Source of the DNA: Jannaschia pohangensis | GTDB lineage: Bacteria; Pseudomonadota; Alphaproteobacteria; Rhodobacterales; Rhodobacteraceae | NCBI RefSeq assembly: GCF_900113875.1 | Contig: NZ_FORA01000007.1 | Coordinates: 51,990 to 115,989 of the forward strand | Direction of reading: 5' to 3' | Length of the DNA stretch: 64,000 nt | Shown: in pieces, positions 35,325-44,331 of the stretch | Position numbering within the stretch: the stretch's first letter is position 1 | Layout of the letters: the number at the start of each line of letters is the position of its first letter | Notes under the pieces: generated by a model | Told to the model about the DNA's origin: nothing | Databases searched by the model: none | Seen by the model: the letters and a program-made list of their open reading frames with translations, nothing else | Program-made: the position numbers and the translations under genes

Positions 35325-35984
35325 ATGTCAGACGGCTTTACCGAAATGCTGGACCGGGCGCAGGCGTTCTATGGCGCGCTGGCCAGGAACAATTCGCGCG
35401 ACTGGTTCGAGCCGCGCAAGGCCGGGTGGAAGGCCGATATCGAGGCCCCCGCCAGATTGCTGGCCGAGATCATGGCCGATGAAATCAGCCGGATTACCGG
35501 CGAAGCCCATGCGTCCAAGGTCTTTCGCATCAATCGCGATGTGCGGTTTTCCAAGGACAAGTCGCCCTACAAGACGATGCTGGCGATGCTGTGGGCCCCG
35601 GGGGATCGCGATGACCTTGCCCCCAGCTTCTATTTCGGGATCCAGCCAGAGACGACCTTTGTCGGCTGCGGCATGTCGGGCTTCGAGAAGACCGCGCTGA
35701 CGCGGTATCGCGCCATGGTCGACCGGTGGGGCGACCGCCTGACCGAAGTCATGGAGCAGACCGGGGGCACCCTGGCGGACATCGGACCCGAGCCTCTGAA
35801 GCGTGTCCCGAAGCCCTATGACCCCGACCATCCCCATGCGGCGTTGCTCAAACGCAAGGATCTGGCGCTTGGCCTGCCGTTGGCGGAAGGGTGGCGCGAC
35901 ACGGGCGACGGTCTGGTCGCGGCACTGTCGGACAGGATCGAAGCGCTTTTGCCGTTTCAGCGCTTTCTGGTCGAACGTCTCTGA
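35325..35984 (+). CDS. DUF2461 family protein (TIGR02453-like)
   Basis: 219-residue cytosolic protein of the DUF2461 family. Characteristic segments are NNSRDWFEPRKAGW near residue 23, and RINRDVRFSKDKSPYKT near 66-82 with Arg/Asp/Lys residues that are conserved in the family. No biochemical function is established. It is divergent from the MFS gene by 53 bases. Confidence 0.87.
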   Translation: MSDGFTEMLDRAQAFYGALARNNSRDWFEPRKAGWKADIEAPARLLAEIMADEISRITGEAHASKVFRINRDVRFSKDKSPYKTMLAMLWAPGDRDDLAPSFYFGIQPETTFVGCGMSGFEKTALTRYRAMVDRWGDRLTEVMEQTGGTLADIGPEPLKRVPKPYDPDHPHAALLKRKDLALGLPLAEGWRDTGDGLVAALSDRIEALLPFQRFLVERL

Positions 35985-36005
35985 CCCCTTTGCAGGTCTT
36001 GGCGT

Positions 36006-36404
36006 CTAGACGCCCAGATCGTCCAGGGGGCAGTCCAGCGGTTCCTCGTCCAGCCCTTGCATCACCAGGTCATCGGCCGGATCGGCGCCGGACAGGCGCG
36101 CATGGAAACCGCCGCTCGGCACTTCCAGAAACGTCCAGCACTGGGAAACAGGGTTGTTGTCATAGACAAAGCAGATGTCGCCCTCGGAATTCGAGAACCA
36201 GATGCCGCGTTGGCAGGTGCCGCCTTCGAAGGCCCAGATGACCCGGTTGTCGTCGAAATACTGCTCGGCCCCGAACGGCTGACCGTATCGGTCGAAATAC
36301 ATGGTCCGGCTCGTGACCATCTCGGCGAACTCGTCCGGGGAGATCTGCCGTTCGGCAAGCGCGGGCTGCGCCAGCAGACAGCAAAGCAGCACGATCAGGC
36401 GCAT
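36006..36404 (-). CDS. Exported protein of unknown function with four cysteines
   Basis: 132-residue protein with a signal peptide (MRLIVLLCCLLAQPALA, cleavage before ERQ). The mature part of about 115 residues has Cys in GGTCQRG, GDICFV, VSQCWTF and PLDCPL, suggesting two disulfides in the periplasm. The C-terminus is acidic. No family was recognised. The gene start overlaps the end of the AlkB-like gene by ten bases, so they share a transcript. Confidence 0.75.
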   Translation of the reverse strand: MRLIVLLCCLLAQPALAERQISPDEFAEMVTSRTMYFDRYGQPFGAEQYFDDNRVIWAFEGGTCQRGIWFSNSEGDICFVYDNNPVSQCWTFLEVPSGGFHARLSGADPADDLVMQGLDEEPLDCPLDDLGV

Positions 36405-37456
36405 GCGGTCTCCGACGTTTCGGGACGTGTCCGGGCTTCGGCCAGCCGGTCTTGCAGGGCATGAACGCGGGGATGCATCACCTTGCGCCAGAACCGGGGC
36501 CAGAGCGCGAAGGTCACCATGACCGGCAGGGAATAAGGCAGCTGCGGTTGGGTGTCGTCGGTTGTCAACTCCTCGAACCCGCGTCCGGGGTGGGCGTGGT
36601 GATCGGAATGGCGGGGCGCATGAAGGGTCAGAAGGTTGGTCACCCGGTGCGGCGCGTTCCAGCTGTGTTCGGGGCCGACCGGCTCATAACGGTCCCCGAT
36701 CTTTTCGCGGCGCATCCCGTAGTGCAGCACGTAATCCGTCACCAGAAGCTGGCTTTGCGCCAGCGCGCAGAGGGCGACATAGGCCAGTGCGCCGGGCAGC
36801 CCAAGAAAGGCGAGCGAAAGGCCGATGCCTGCGGCCCCGCCAAGAATATACTCCCAATAGGGGTTTCGGATGTTCCAGTCGCCGCGCCCGCGCGCCCGCT
36901 GCCGCGCCTTTTCGACCGCGAGCCCCTGACGGAACGAGTCGCGCCAGGCCCTGACACAGAATTTCCACCAGCTTTCGCCATAGCGCGCGGTGTTCGGATC
37001 TTCTCGTGTGGCGACATGGATGTGATGCACACCGGGGTGCGCCGTCGTCTGATGCCCAAAGAGCAGGGTGGTATAGGTCCAACGCCCCAAGGCCCGCCGC
37101 AGACGGCCCCGGGCATGGATCAACTCATGCGCATTCGAATTCATGATTTGCCCGAAGAACAGCCCCGCGGCCGAGAAATAGGCGATCCAGTTCCAGGTCG
37201 GCCCACCCTGGGCCAGGGCCCAGACGGCGAGCGCCAGCATGGGAAAATGGATCGCGGCCAGACCGACGGTCAGGGCGCGCGCCTGCCTGCCATCGGGGGA
37301 TGGCCCGTGTTCGGGCAGGACATGGTCCAGCACCGCGACCACGCCCGCCATCCAGATGAAAGATGCGAAATCCCACGGCCCGTCCCAGATCGCCCCGGCC
37401 ACCAGCAGGGCAACCGACAGGCCGAGCGCAGCAAGATAGGGCAGAAGGGCGGGCAT
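36395..37456 (-). CDS. AlkB-like membrane diiron hydroxylase (alkane 1-monooxygenase family)
   Basis: 353-residue membrane protein with about six helices and the His boxes of the AlkB/fatty-acid desaturase family. Box 1 is HELIH (110-114). Box 2 is AHPGVHHIHV (139-148), where the usual form is EHxxGHHxxV. Box 3 is RHSDHHAHP near 305, with the extra HYG motif as LHYGM. Such enzymes hydroxylate terminal carbons of alkanes or related chains using rubredoxin. No rubredoxin or reductase gene is next to it. ATG 37456 was chosen because it starts just before the first helix. Confidence 0.85.
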   Translation of the reverse strand: MPALLPYLAALGLSVALLVAGAIWDGPWDFASFIWMAGVVAVLDHVLPEHGPSPDGRQARALTVGLAAIHFPMLALAVWALAQGGPTWNWIAYFSAAGLFFGQIMNSNAHELIHARGRLRRALGRWTYTTLLFGHQTTAHPGVHHIHVATREDPNTARYGESWWKFCVRAWRDSFRQGLAVEKARQRARGRGDWNIRNPYWEYILGGAAGIGLSLAFLGLPGALAYVALCALAQSQLLVTDYVLHYGMRREKIGDRYEPVGPEHSWNAPHRVTNLLTLHAPRHSDHHAHPGRGFEELTTDDTQPQLPYSLPVMVTFALWPRFWRKVMHPRVHALQDRLAEARTRPETSETACA

Positions 37457-37646
37457 CGACGTCTCCGATCGGGAACTTCCGGTAACATAGGCGCGAATCC
37501 TGAAGAAAGAATGGCACCTGTCGCCGCACCTGCGGGCTTGTGGCAAATCCGTCCGCCTGCGCAAATGACGGGCGCGGCGTCGCAATCGCACCTTGGGGGC
37601 CTGCCCCGGCGCGATACGGTTCCGTCAAGGACAGGGAGGGTGGGAT

Positions 37647-39335
37647 ATGCTGGACGATGGCGACAAGAAGGGTGTCTGGAAATCCGGCCGCGGAAAGGGG
37701 CGGACGACGCCCAAGGGTCGGCAATACGATGACGACGCCCTGGCCCAGGTGCGCGCGCTTCTGGGCGACCGGCCCCGTGACCGCGACCTGCTGATCGAGT
37801 TTCTCCACCTGATCCAGGATGCCCACGGCCATCAGAGTGCCGCCCATCTGCGGGCCCTGGCCGAAGAGATGCGCCTGTCCATGGCCGAGGTCTGGGAGGT
37901 GGCGACCTTCTACGCCCATTTCGACCCCCTGCGCGAAAACGACCCCGTGCCCCCCGACCTCACCATCCGGGTCTGCGACAGCCTGTCGTGCGAGCTGGCC
38001 GGGTCCGAGGCCCTGATCGCCGCCCTGGAAGCGGGCCAGAATCCCGCCCGGGTGCGCGTGTTGCGCGCGCCCTGCATGGGCCGCTGCGACACCGCCCCGG
38101 TGTTGGAAATCGGGCATCGTCACGTGGATCATGCCACCGCCGAAGCCGTGCAGCAGGTCATCGACGGCGGCGATTTCCATGCCCATCTGCCCGACTATCA
38201 GGACCTTGCCGCCTACCGCGCCGAAGGCGGCTATGCCACGCTCACCGACCTGCGCGACACGGGCGATTGGGAGGCGGTGCAGCAGACGATCGCCGACTCG
38301 GGCCTGCGTGGTCTGGGCGGGGCGGGCTTTCCGTCCGGCAAGAAGTGGGGCTTCGTGCGGGGCAACCCCGGCCCGCGCCTGATGGCCGTCAACGGAGACG
38401 AGGGCGAGCCGGGCACCTTCAAGGACCGCTATTACCTGGAGCGGGTGCCGCACCTGTTCCTCGAAGGTATGCTGATCGCCGCCTGGGCGGTCGAGGCAGA
38501 GCGCGTCTATCTGTACATGCGCGACGAATATCCGGCGGTTCTGGAGATTCTGCGCCGGGAAATCGCGGCGCTGGAAACGGCGGGCCTGATCGCCCCCGGG
38601 TTCGTCGATCTGCGGCGGGGGGCTGGCGCATACATCTGCGGCGAGGAATCCGCGATGATCGAGAGCATCGAGGGCAAGCGCGGTCTGCCCCGGCATCGCC
38701 CGCCCTATGTGGCACAGGTCGGCCTATTCGGACGTCCCACCCTCGTCCACAACATCGAGACCTGCCATTGGATTGCCCGCATTATGCGCGAGGGGCCGGA
38801 GATCCTGTCGTCGGTCGAAAAGAACGGTCGCAAGGGGCTGCGCAGCTATTCGGTGTCGGGTCGGGTCAAGGCGCCGGGCGTTCACCTGCTGCCTGCCGGA
38901 TCGACGATCACCGACATCATCGCGGCGGCGGGCGGCATGCTCGACGGCCATGTGTTCAAGGCCTATCAGCCGGGTGGTCCGTCTTCGGGCCTTCTGCCCG
39001 CGTCGATCAATGACGTCCCGCTCGACTTCGACACGTTGCAACCGCTTGGCACCTTCATCGGGTCCGCTGCGGTAGTCGTCCTGTCGGATCACGACAAGGC
39101 CCGCGACGCCGCCCTCAACATGCTGCGTTTCTTCGAGGCGGAGTCCTGCGGGCAATGCACGCCCTGCCGGGTCGGCTGCGAAAAGGCGGTCAAGCTCATG
39201 CAGGCCGAGCATTGGGACCAGGGCCTTCTGGAGGAGGTCAGCCAGGCCATGGTCGATGCGTCGATCTGCGGTCTGGGTCAGGCGGCCCCCAATCCCATCC
39301 GGCTGGTCATGAAGCATTTCGCCGACGAGATCTGA
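37647..39335 (+). CDS. NuoE-NuoF fusion, formate dehydrogenase beta-type NADH module (orphan)
   Basis: 562-residue fusion. The N-terminal NuoE-like domain (about 30-190) carries the 2Fe-2S cysteines CDSLSC and CMGRC. The NuoF-like domain has the NADH/FMN motifs GLGGAGFPSGKKW, GDEGEPGTFKDR and GAGAYICGEES. The C-terminal 4Fe-4S motif ESCGQCTPCRVGC follows. It oxidises or reduces NAD as the diaphorase module of soluble NAD-dependent formate dehydrogenases (FdsG-FdsB fused) or related hydrogenases. No molybdo-catalytic subunit (FdsA) follows: the next gene is convergent and unrelated. It is a strong start, with AGGGAGGG upstream. Confidence 0.9.
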   Translation: MLDDGDKKGVWKSGRGKGRTTPKGRQYDDDALAQVRALLGDRPRDRDLLIEFLHLIQDAHGHQSAAHLRALAEEMRLSMAEVWEVATFYAHFDPLRENDPVPPDLTIRVCDSLSCELAGSEALIAALEAGQNPARVRVLRAPCMGRCDTAPVLEIGHRHVDHATAEAVQQVIDGGDFHAHLPDYQDLAAYRAEGGYATLTDLRDTGDWEAVQQTIADSGLRGLGGAGFPSGKKWGFVRGNPGPRLMAVNGDEGEPGTFKDRYYLERVPHLFLEGMLIAAWAVEAERVYLYMRDEYPAVLEILRREIAALETAGLIAPGFVDLRRGAGAYICGEESAMIESIEGKRGLPRHRPPYVAQVGLFGRPTLVHNIETCHWIARIMREGPEILSSVEKNGRKGLRSYSVSGRVKAPGVHLLPAGSTITDIIAAAGGMLDGHVFKAYQPGGPSSGLLPASINDVPLDFDTLQPLGTFIGSAAVVVLSDHDKARDAALNMLRFFEAESCGQCTPCRVGCEKAVKLMQAEHWDQGLLEEVSQAMVDASICGLGQAAPNPIRLVMKHFADEI

Positions 39336-39347
39336 CGGCCCCGGCGC

Positions 39348-40244
39348 TCAGTTCCGATAGGCGCGGCAGATACATCCCGCCCGCGAAATCGCCCGGCACA
39401 GGCGCAGCGCTTCGTCCCGGCTCTGCGCCCCGATGCGGGCGGCAATGATTGTCTTGCGACCCGGTCCGCGCCGATCCAGAGGCACGAATTCCAGCCGCGC
39501 GACGGGGGCGGCGCTTCGGCAAGACCCGGTCAGCCGGTCATAGGACGCGCGGGCCGCGCTCCGTGTCGTGCCGTAGCCGACCTGCACGCCCCAGGGGGCA
39601 AAGCGCGGCTCGGGGGCGGCCAGCGGCGACAGGCGGCGGTTGGCGGCCATGGTTTCGCAGGCCGCAAGGAACGGGCGGTCGTCGTCCAGGGAGAAGGTCT
39701 TGCCCTTGGGCGGCGTGTCCCGCCAGGTTTCCGCGTGCTCCCCGGTGATGATGCGTACGTAGTCGATGGTCTCGCGCGCCAGCCCGCCGGTCCCCGCGAC
39801 GAACCCCTCCACCCGCCGTTCGCCGCCGTTGTAGCCAATGGCGGCCAGCCCGACGTTGCCATAGCGGCGCGTCATCTCACCCAGGTATTCGGCGCTCTTC
39901 TCGATGGCTTCGGCGGGGTTGAACGGGTCTTCGAGGCCGCGCAGGCGGGCGGTGGACGCAATGAACTGGGCGATGCCCATGGCGCGCATGGGGCTGACCG
40001 CATTGGGGTCGAAACGGCTCTCCTGCCAGAGAAGCCGGGCCAGAAAGCCGGGTGGCAAACCGTGCAGACGCGCCTCCGCCTCGATCTGGACGCAGGTGTC
40101 GCGCACGAAGCTGTCGGGGGCGATGCAATGGCGCGGACCGAACCGTCCTTCGGAGCATTTAGGTGCCTCTGCCGCCACTTCGGGTTCGGCGCGAACAGGC
40201 AGCGTCAAAAGCAACAGGACAAGGACGAGGAGCATGCGGATCAT
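39348..40244 (-). CDS. Lytic transglycosylase with C-terminal SPOR-like segment
   Basis: 298-residue exported murein hydrolase. The signal peptide (MIRMLLVLVLLLLTLPVRA) is followed by an SLT domain with the catalytic Glu in LLWQESRFDPNAVSP, then MGIAQFIASTA and IGYNGGERRVEGF, all typical of the family. The last 70 residues (starting ARLEFVPLDR, with paired Cys near the end) resemble a SPOR-type peptidoglycan-binding repeat, but this is less sure. It cleaves glycan strands in the periplasm. It is convergent with the NuoEF gene. Confidence 0.88.
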   Translation of the reverse strand: MIRMLLVLVLLLLTLPVRAEPEVAAEAPKCSEGRFGPRHCIAPDSFVRDTCVQIEAEARLHGLPPGFLARLLWQESRFDPNAVSPMRAMGIAQFIASTARLRGLEDPFNPAEAIEKSAEYLGEMTRRYGNVGLAAIGYNGGERRVEGFVAGTGGLARETIDYVRIITGEHAETWRDTPPKGKTFSLDDDRPFLAACETMAANRRLSPLAAPEPRFAPWGVQVGYGTTRSAARASYDRLTGSCRSAAPVARLEFVPLDRRGPGRKTIIAARIGAQSRDEALRLCRAISRAGCICRAYRN

Positions 40245-40334
40245 GACGCGAACCGTCCGGTGCGCGACAAGGTCTGTCAACCGGACTTTCGCCCCGCGCC
40301 CGGGCATATTAGGTGGGGGTGGAAAGGGGCCGTC

Positions 40335-41480
40335 ATGTCGTTCTTCAAGAAGCTCAAGGATCGCCTGACGCGGTCGTCCTCCAAGCTGGAGCAGGGTCTG
40401 GACGCCATCGTGGAGGATGGCCCCGCTGCCGCGTCCGAACCGGAGCCCGCGCCCGAACCGGACCCGACCCCGCCGCCAAAACCCGCAGCCGCGATGCCGT
40501 CTCCGGAACCCATCCCCGAACCGACGCCGCAAATCGTGCCGACATCTTCGCCCACGCCACCCGCCCCACCGGAGGAGCCGAGCGAAGCGCCCAAGGCGGG
40601 CCTGCTCTCGCGGCTCATGGGCCGCGTGGCCCCGGCCGCAGCGCCGCGCCGGGTTCTGGATGACGCGATGCTGGAGCAGCTGGAGGAATTGCTGATCGCC
40701 TCGGACATGGGCGTGGAAACCGCCTTGCGCGTCACCGCCAACCTGGCCGAGGGCCGGATGGGCAAGCGTTTGTCGTCGGACGAGATCAAGAAACTGCTGG
40801 CCACTGAAATCGCCCGCATCATGGAACCTGTGGCCCGTCCCATGCCGCTGATGCCGCAGCGCCCGCAAGTCGTTCTGGTGGTCGGCGTCAACGGCTCGGG
40901 CAAGACCACGACCATCGGCAAGCTGGCCAGCCAGTTCCGCGCCGCCGGAAAGTCCGTCGTGATCGCGGCGGGCGACACCTTCCGCGCCGCCGCCGTGGAA
41001 CAATTGCAGGTCTGGGGCGACCGGGCCGGGGTGCCGGTGATGACCGCGCCCGAAGGCTCCGACCCTGCATCCCTGGCGTTCGAGGCGATGACGCGGGCAG
41101 AGGCCGAGGGCGCGGACCTTCTGCTGATCGACACGGCGGGCCGCCTTCAGAACCGCGCCGACCTGATGGAGGAACTGGCCAAGATCGTGCGGGTCATCCG
41201 CAAGAAGGACCCGTCGGCTCCCCACAACACCCTGCTGGTCCTCGATGCCACCACCGGCCAGAACGCGCTGAGCCAGGTCGAGGTGTTCCAGAAGCTGGCC
41301 GATGTGTCGGGCCTGGTGATGACCAAGCTGGACGGCACGGCCAAGGGCGGCGTTCTGGTGGCGCTGGCCGACCGCTTCGGCCTGCCGATCCATGCCATCG
41401 GCGTGGGCGAGCAGATCGACGACCTCGATGCCTTCGACCCGGAGGAATTCGCCGTGGCGCTGGTCGGTCTCGACGCATGA
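40335..41480 (+). CDS. ftsY: Signal recognition particle receptor FtsY
   Basis: 381-residue SRP receptor GTPase that brings ribosomes to the Sec translocon. The N-terminus is a basic amphipathic helix (MSFFKKLKDRL) and a Pro/Glu-rich linker (about 30-85), then the N domain. The G domain has GVNGSGKTTTIGKLA, GDTFRAAAVEQL, DTAGR and TKLDG. The Pro/Glu-rich linker is longer than usual and low in complexity. It heads a five-gene plus-strand run in which each gene overlaps the next up to the DMT transporter. Confidence 0.95.
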   Translation: MSFFKKLKDRLTRSSSKLEQGLDAIVEDGPAAASEPEPAPEPDPTPPPKPAAAMPSPEPIPEPTPQIVPTSSPTPPAPPEEPSEAPKAGLLSRLMGRVAPAAAPRRVLDDAMLEQLEELLIASDMGVETALRVTANLAEGRMGKRLSSDEIKKLLATEIARIMEPVARPMPLMPQRPQVVLVVGVNGSGKTTTIGKLASQFRAAGKSVVIAAGDTFRAAAVEQLQVWGDRAGVPVMTAPEGSDPASLAFEAMTRAEAEGADLLLIDTAGRLQNRADLMEELAKIVRVIRKKDPSAPHNTLLVLDATTGQNALSQVEVFQKLADVSGLVMTKLDGTAKGGVLVALADRFGLPIHAIGVGEQIDDLDAFDPEEFAVALVGLDA

Positions 41481-42334
41481 TCCGCGCCGCCGTCCTTGCC
41501 GCAATGTTGGCGGCCCCCGCCGATGCCGCGACATCGGACGACTGCAAGGCTCTGGTCGGGCGGCTCTCCGTCTCGGTCGAACGCGTGGAGAGCATCGCGG
41601 GCACCTGTCTGATGTCGGATGTGCGGTTCGGCGACACCTCCACGCCCTGGCACGCCGACCGCATTTCCCTGGGCGGTGATATCGACGCCCTGCCGGATGC
41701 CCTGCCGCGACGGCTGAGCGGCGGTGTCGTGGGCCTGGCTCTCGACCCGCAGATCCCGGGGCGACCGGGCCTTGATTGGCTGATGCGCGAACAATCCCGT
41801 CCGGGGTTGAGCCTGACCTTCGATCTGGCGGCCGAGGCGGGTGTCCTGTCGATCCGGTCCCTGCGATTCCGCATGGATGAAACCAACGGCCTGTCGCTGA
41901 CCGCGCGCCTGGCCGGAGTTCCCGAAATCTGGCCGGTCGATCCGGTGGCGGCGTCCGCCATCCGGCTTCAGGCCATGGACCTCGAGATCGACTTCGACGG
42001 CATGTTCGAGGCGCTGGTGCTGATTCCGCTTGGGTCCGCAATCCTGGACACGACGCAGGCGGCCGAACCGCAGGTCGCGATATTGCGCGACGGGGTGCGG
42101 GCCCTTCTGGAGCCCTTCGCAGGGACCGACCAGCAGGCGAACGCCGAGGCGCTGCAAGGGTTCGTCGACGTGCTGCCACATCCGCGTGGGGTCTTGTCGA
42201 TCGGGATCGGCGGCACCGGCCTGTCGGCGGTGCAGGGGATGCCCTTCTTGACCGGCACCGCCTCGCCGGATTTCATCGCCCGTGTTGCCAGTGCCGCGGA
42301 ACTCGACGTGCAATGGACGCCGGACGCGCCGTGA
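41477..42334 (+). CDS. Exported protein of unknown function, coupled to ftsY
   Basis: 285-residue protein. A short signal peptide (MIRAAVLAAMLAAPADA, ending before ATSDD) is followed by a mature region with many alternating hydrophobic and Asp/Ser/Thr residues. This suggests a beta-rich periplasmic domain, as in the hypothetical proteins that commonly follow ftsY in Rhodobacteraceae. Two Cys (DDCKAL and GTCLMS) may form a disulfide. The ATGA overlap with ftsY shows translational coupling. Function unknown. Confidence 0.75.
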   Translation: MIRAAVLAAMLAAPADAATSDDCKALVGRLSVSVERVESIAGTCLMSDVRFGDTSTPWHADRISLGGDIDALPDALPRRLSGGVVGLALDPQIPGRPGLDWLMREQSRPGLSLTFDLAAEAGVLSIRSLRFRMDETNGLSLTARLAGVPEIWPVDPVAASAIRLQAMDLEIDFDGMFEALVLIPLGSAILDTTQAAEPQVAILRDGVRALLEPFAGTDQQANAEALQGFVDVLPHPRGVLSIGIGGTGLSAVQGMPFLTGTASPDFIARVASAAELDVQWTPDAP

Positions 42335-42780
42335 CCTCCGACCTGCGGATCGGGCCGGACCTGGCCCCGGTGGACGCAGCGGAACGGCAGGCCTTCCTGT
42401 CGGCGGCAGGTTGCCTTGACGCCTGGGATTGCGCGCCGGGGTTCGCCGGGCATTCCGCGCTCTGGGTCCGGGACCGCGACCTTCTGGTGGCGCAGGCGGC
42501 CATCCTCGAACTCGACCCCGAGGCGGACGCCCTGCGCGCGCGGCTCATCCCGCCGCATCTGCCGACGCGCCTTCGGGTGGCGCGGATCGACATGATGGCG
42601 GTGCGGCCCGAATACACCGGCCTGGGGCTGGAGGAGCGGTTGACCCGCGCCCTGATTGACCGGTTCGCCACCACGATCCCGCGCCCGTCCGAGGCGTTGA
42701 TCTTTGTCGGCGCGGCCTGTGCGCCTGTCCTGCTGTCGACCCTCAAAGGGCTGCCCCATGTGGCGGATGTCTTCGAATGA
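42331..42780 (+). CDS. GNAT-like acetyltransferase fold protein (tentative)
   Basis: 149-residue protein. The segment RVARIDMMAVRPEYTGLGLEE near the centre matches the beta4/acetyl-CoA-binding loop pattern of GNAT enzymes (V-RPEYxGxGLxxxL), but the rest of the fold is not clear. I chose GTG 42331, whose GTGA overlaps the previous stop; ATG 42313 would add six residues. It overlaps the next gene by four bases as well. Function unknown. Confidence 0.65.
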   Translation: MTSDLRIGPDLAPVDAAERQAFLSAAGCLDAWDCAPGFAGHSALWVRDRDLLVAQAAILELDPEADALRARLIPPHLPTRLRVARIDMMAVRPEYTGLGLEERLTRALIDRFATTIPRPSEALIFVGAACAPVLLSTLKGLPHVADVFE

Positions 42781-43673
42781 TGGACTGGCTGCATTCGGTC
42801 GAGGGGACGGAGGCGGGGCACCAGCTTGCCATGATCCTGGCCCTGACGGCGGCGCTTCTGCATGCGGTGTTCGGCGCCCTGCAGAAGGGGGCAACCTATG
42901 ACCCCTGGACCTCGCGGACAGCGATGGATGTGGCGATCTTCACCATGGCCACGCCGGTCGCCCTGTTCGTCGTCCCCTGGCCGCCGTTGGAGCTCTGGTG
43001 GGTCCTGCTCGGGATGATCGCGATCCAGTCGTCCTACAAGGCGCTTCAGGGCGCGACCTATCAGCGGGGGGCCTATACCGTGGTGTATCCGGTGGTGCGG
43101 GGCACCGGGCCGCTGTTCACCGTTCTGGGCGCGGGCCTCATCTTCGGCGAGACGTTCACGGCACCCCAATGGTTCGGCGTGGGGCTGTTGCTGGCGGGGC
43201 TGTTTGGCCTGTCGGCCTATAACATGGCCAAGCTGACGGTGGACCGCGCCACGCTTGTCCCGGCGCTCTGGCTGGCGGTGGCCACGGGGATGATGGTGGC
43301 GCTCTATACCACCTGGAACGCCTACGGCATCCGCCGGGTCGAGAACCCGTTCACCTTCCTCGCATGGTTCTTCATGCTGACATCCTGGGACTTTCCGCTG
43401 GCCGCTGCCCTGCGGGGCAAGTTGCGCAGGCCCGAGCCCGCCCTGATCCGGCTGGCCGTCATCGGCGGCCTTGTGGCCTTCGGATCCTTCGGGTCGATCA
43501 TGATGGCCACCCGCCTCGACTCCGTGGGCGAGGCGGCGATCCTGCGGGAAACCTCGACCGTGTTCGCCGCCCTGATCGGCTGGCTTCTGTTGAAGGAATC
43601 GGTCGGCCCCCGCCGCCTTGTCCTGATGTCGCTGATCGCCCTGGGTGCCGTGGTGGTGGAGTTCGCCGGATGA
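42777..43673 (+). CDS. DMT-family (EamA) transporter
   Basis: 298-residue membrane protein with ten hydrophobic helices in two EamA repeats. Internal duplication is visible in the paired segments GLIFGETFTAPQWFGVGLLLA and GWLLLKESVGPRRLVLMSLI. The family exports amino acids, purines or other metabolites; the substrate is unknown. Its start ATG overlaps the preceding stop and is followed by a second Met codon. Confidence 0.85.
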   Translation: MMDWLHSVEGTEAGHQLAMILALTAALLHAVFGALQKGATYDPWTSRTAMDVAIFTMATPVALFVVPWPPLELWWVLLGMIAIQSSYKALQGATYQRGAYTVVYPVVRGTGPLFTVLGAGLIFGETFTAPQWFGVGLLLAGLFGLSAYNMAKLTVDRATLVPALWLAVATGMMVALYTTWNAYGIRRVENPFTFLAWFFMLTSWDFPLAAALRGKLRRPEPALIRLAVIGGLVAFGSFGSIMMATRLDSVGEAAILRETSTVFAALIGWLLLKESVGPRRLVLMSLIALGAVVVEFAG

Positions 43674-43710
43674 AGCCCCTATGTGACGCTAGTCGCCGCA
43701 GGAGAGACCC

Positions 43711-44331
43711 ATGACATCACCCGACGCCAAGTCCGTTCCCGGATGGCTCAAGACCACGCTGGAGCTTGGCCCGGTTCTGCTGTTCTTTGCGGCCTACTTC
43801 TACGTCAAGGACGACACATTCGTGTATGGCGGCACGGAATACGGCGGCTTCATTCTCGTCACCGCGCTGTTCATCCCGCTGATCCTGGCGACGACGGGGA
43901 TTCTCTGGTGGCTAACCGGCACGCTCAGCAAGATGCAGATCTTCACCGCCGTTCTGGTCACGATCATGGGCGGCCTGTCGGTCTGGCTGAACGACGAGCG
44001 GTTTCTCAAGATCAAGCCGACGCTGCTCTATCTTCTATTCGCGGCGATCCTGTATTTCGGGGTTCTGCGCGGGCGCAGCTATCTGTCGGATATCCTGTCC
44101 GAAGCGATGCCCCTGACCCAGGAAGGCTGGATGATCCTGACCAAGCGGATGGTCTGGTTCTTTGTCGCCCTGGCCGTCGCCAACGAAGTCGTCTGGCGGT
44201 TCCTGTCCACCGAAATTTGGGTGACGTTCAAGACCTTCGACATGCCGATCGCGATCGTCGTGTTCATGTTTGCCCAGGCCGGCCTCTTCAAGGCCCATTC
44301 CACCGAAGAGGCGGAAGCAGGCGAGGATTAA
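43711..44331 (+). CDS. yciB: Inner-membrane protein YciB (septation-associated)
   Basis: 206-residue protein with about five helices. Family segments ELGPVLLFFAAYF, TLLYLLFAAILYFGVL, WKRM-equivalent LTKRMVWFFVALAVANEVVWR and TEIWVTFKTF are conserved in YciB/IspZ proteins, which interact with elongasome and divisome components. It follows the DMT gene after 37 bases and overlaps the convergent RluB-type gene by four. Confidence 0.93.
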   Translation: MTSPDAKSVPGWLKTTLELGPVLLFFAAYFYVKDDTFVYGGTEYGGFILVTALFIPLILATTGILWWLTGTLSKMQIFTAVLVTIMGGLSVWLNDERFLKIKPTLLYLLFAAILYFGVLRGRSYLSDILSEAMPLTQEGWMILTKRMVWFFVALAVANEVVWRFLSTEIWVTFKTFDMPIAIVVFMFAQAGLFKAHSTEEAEAGED

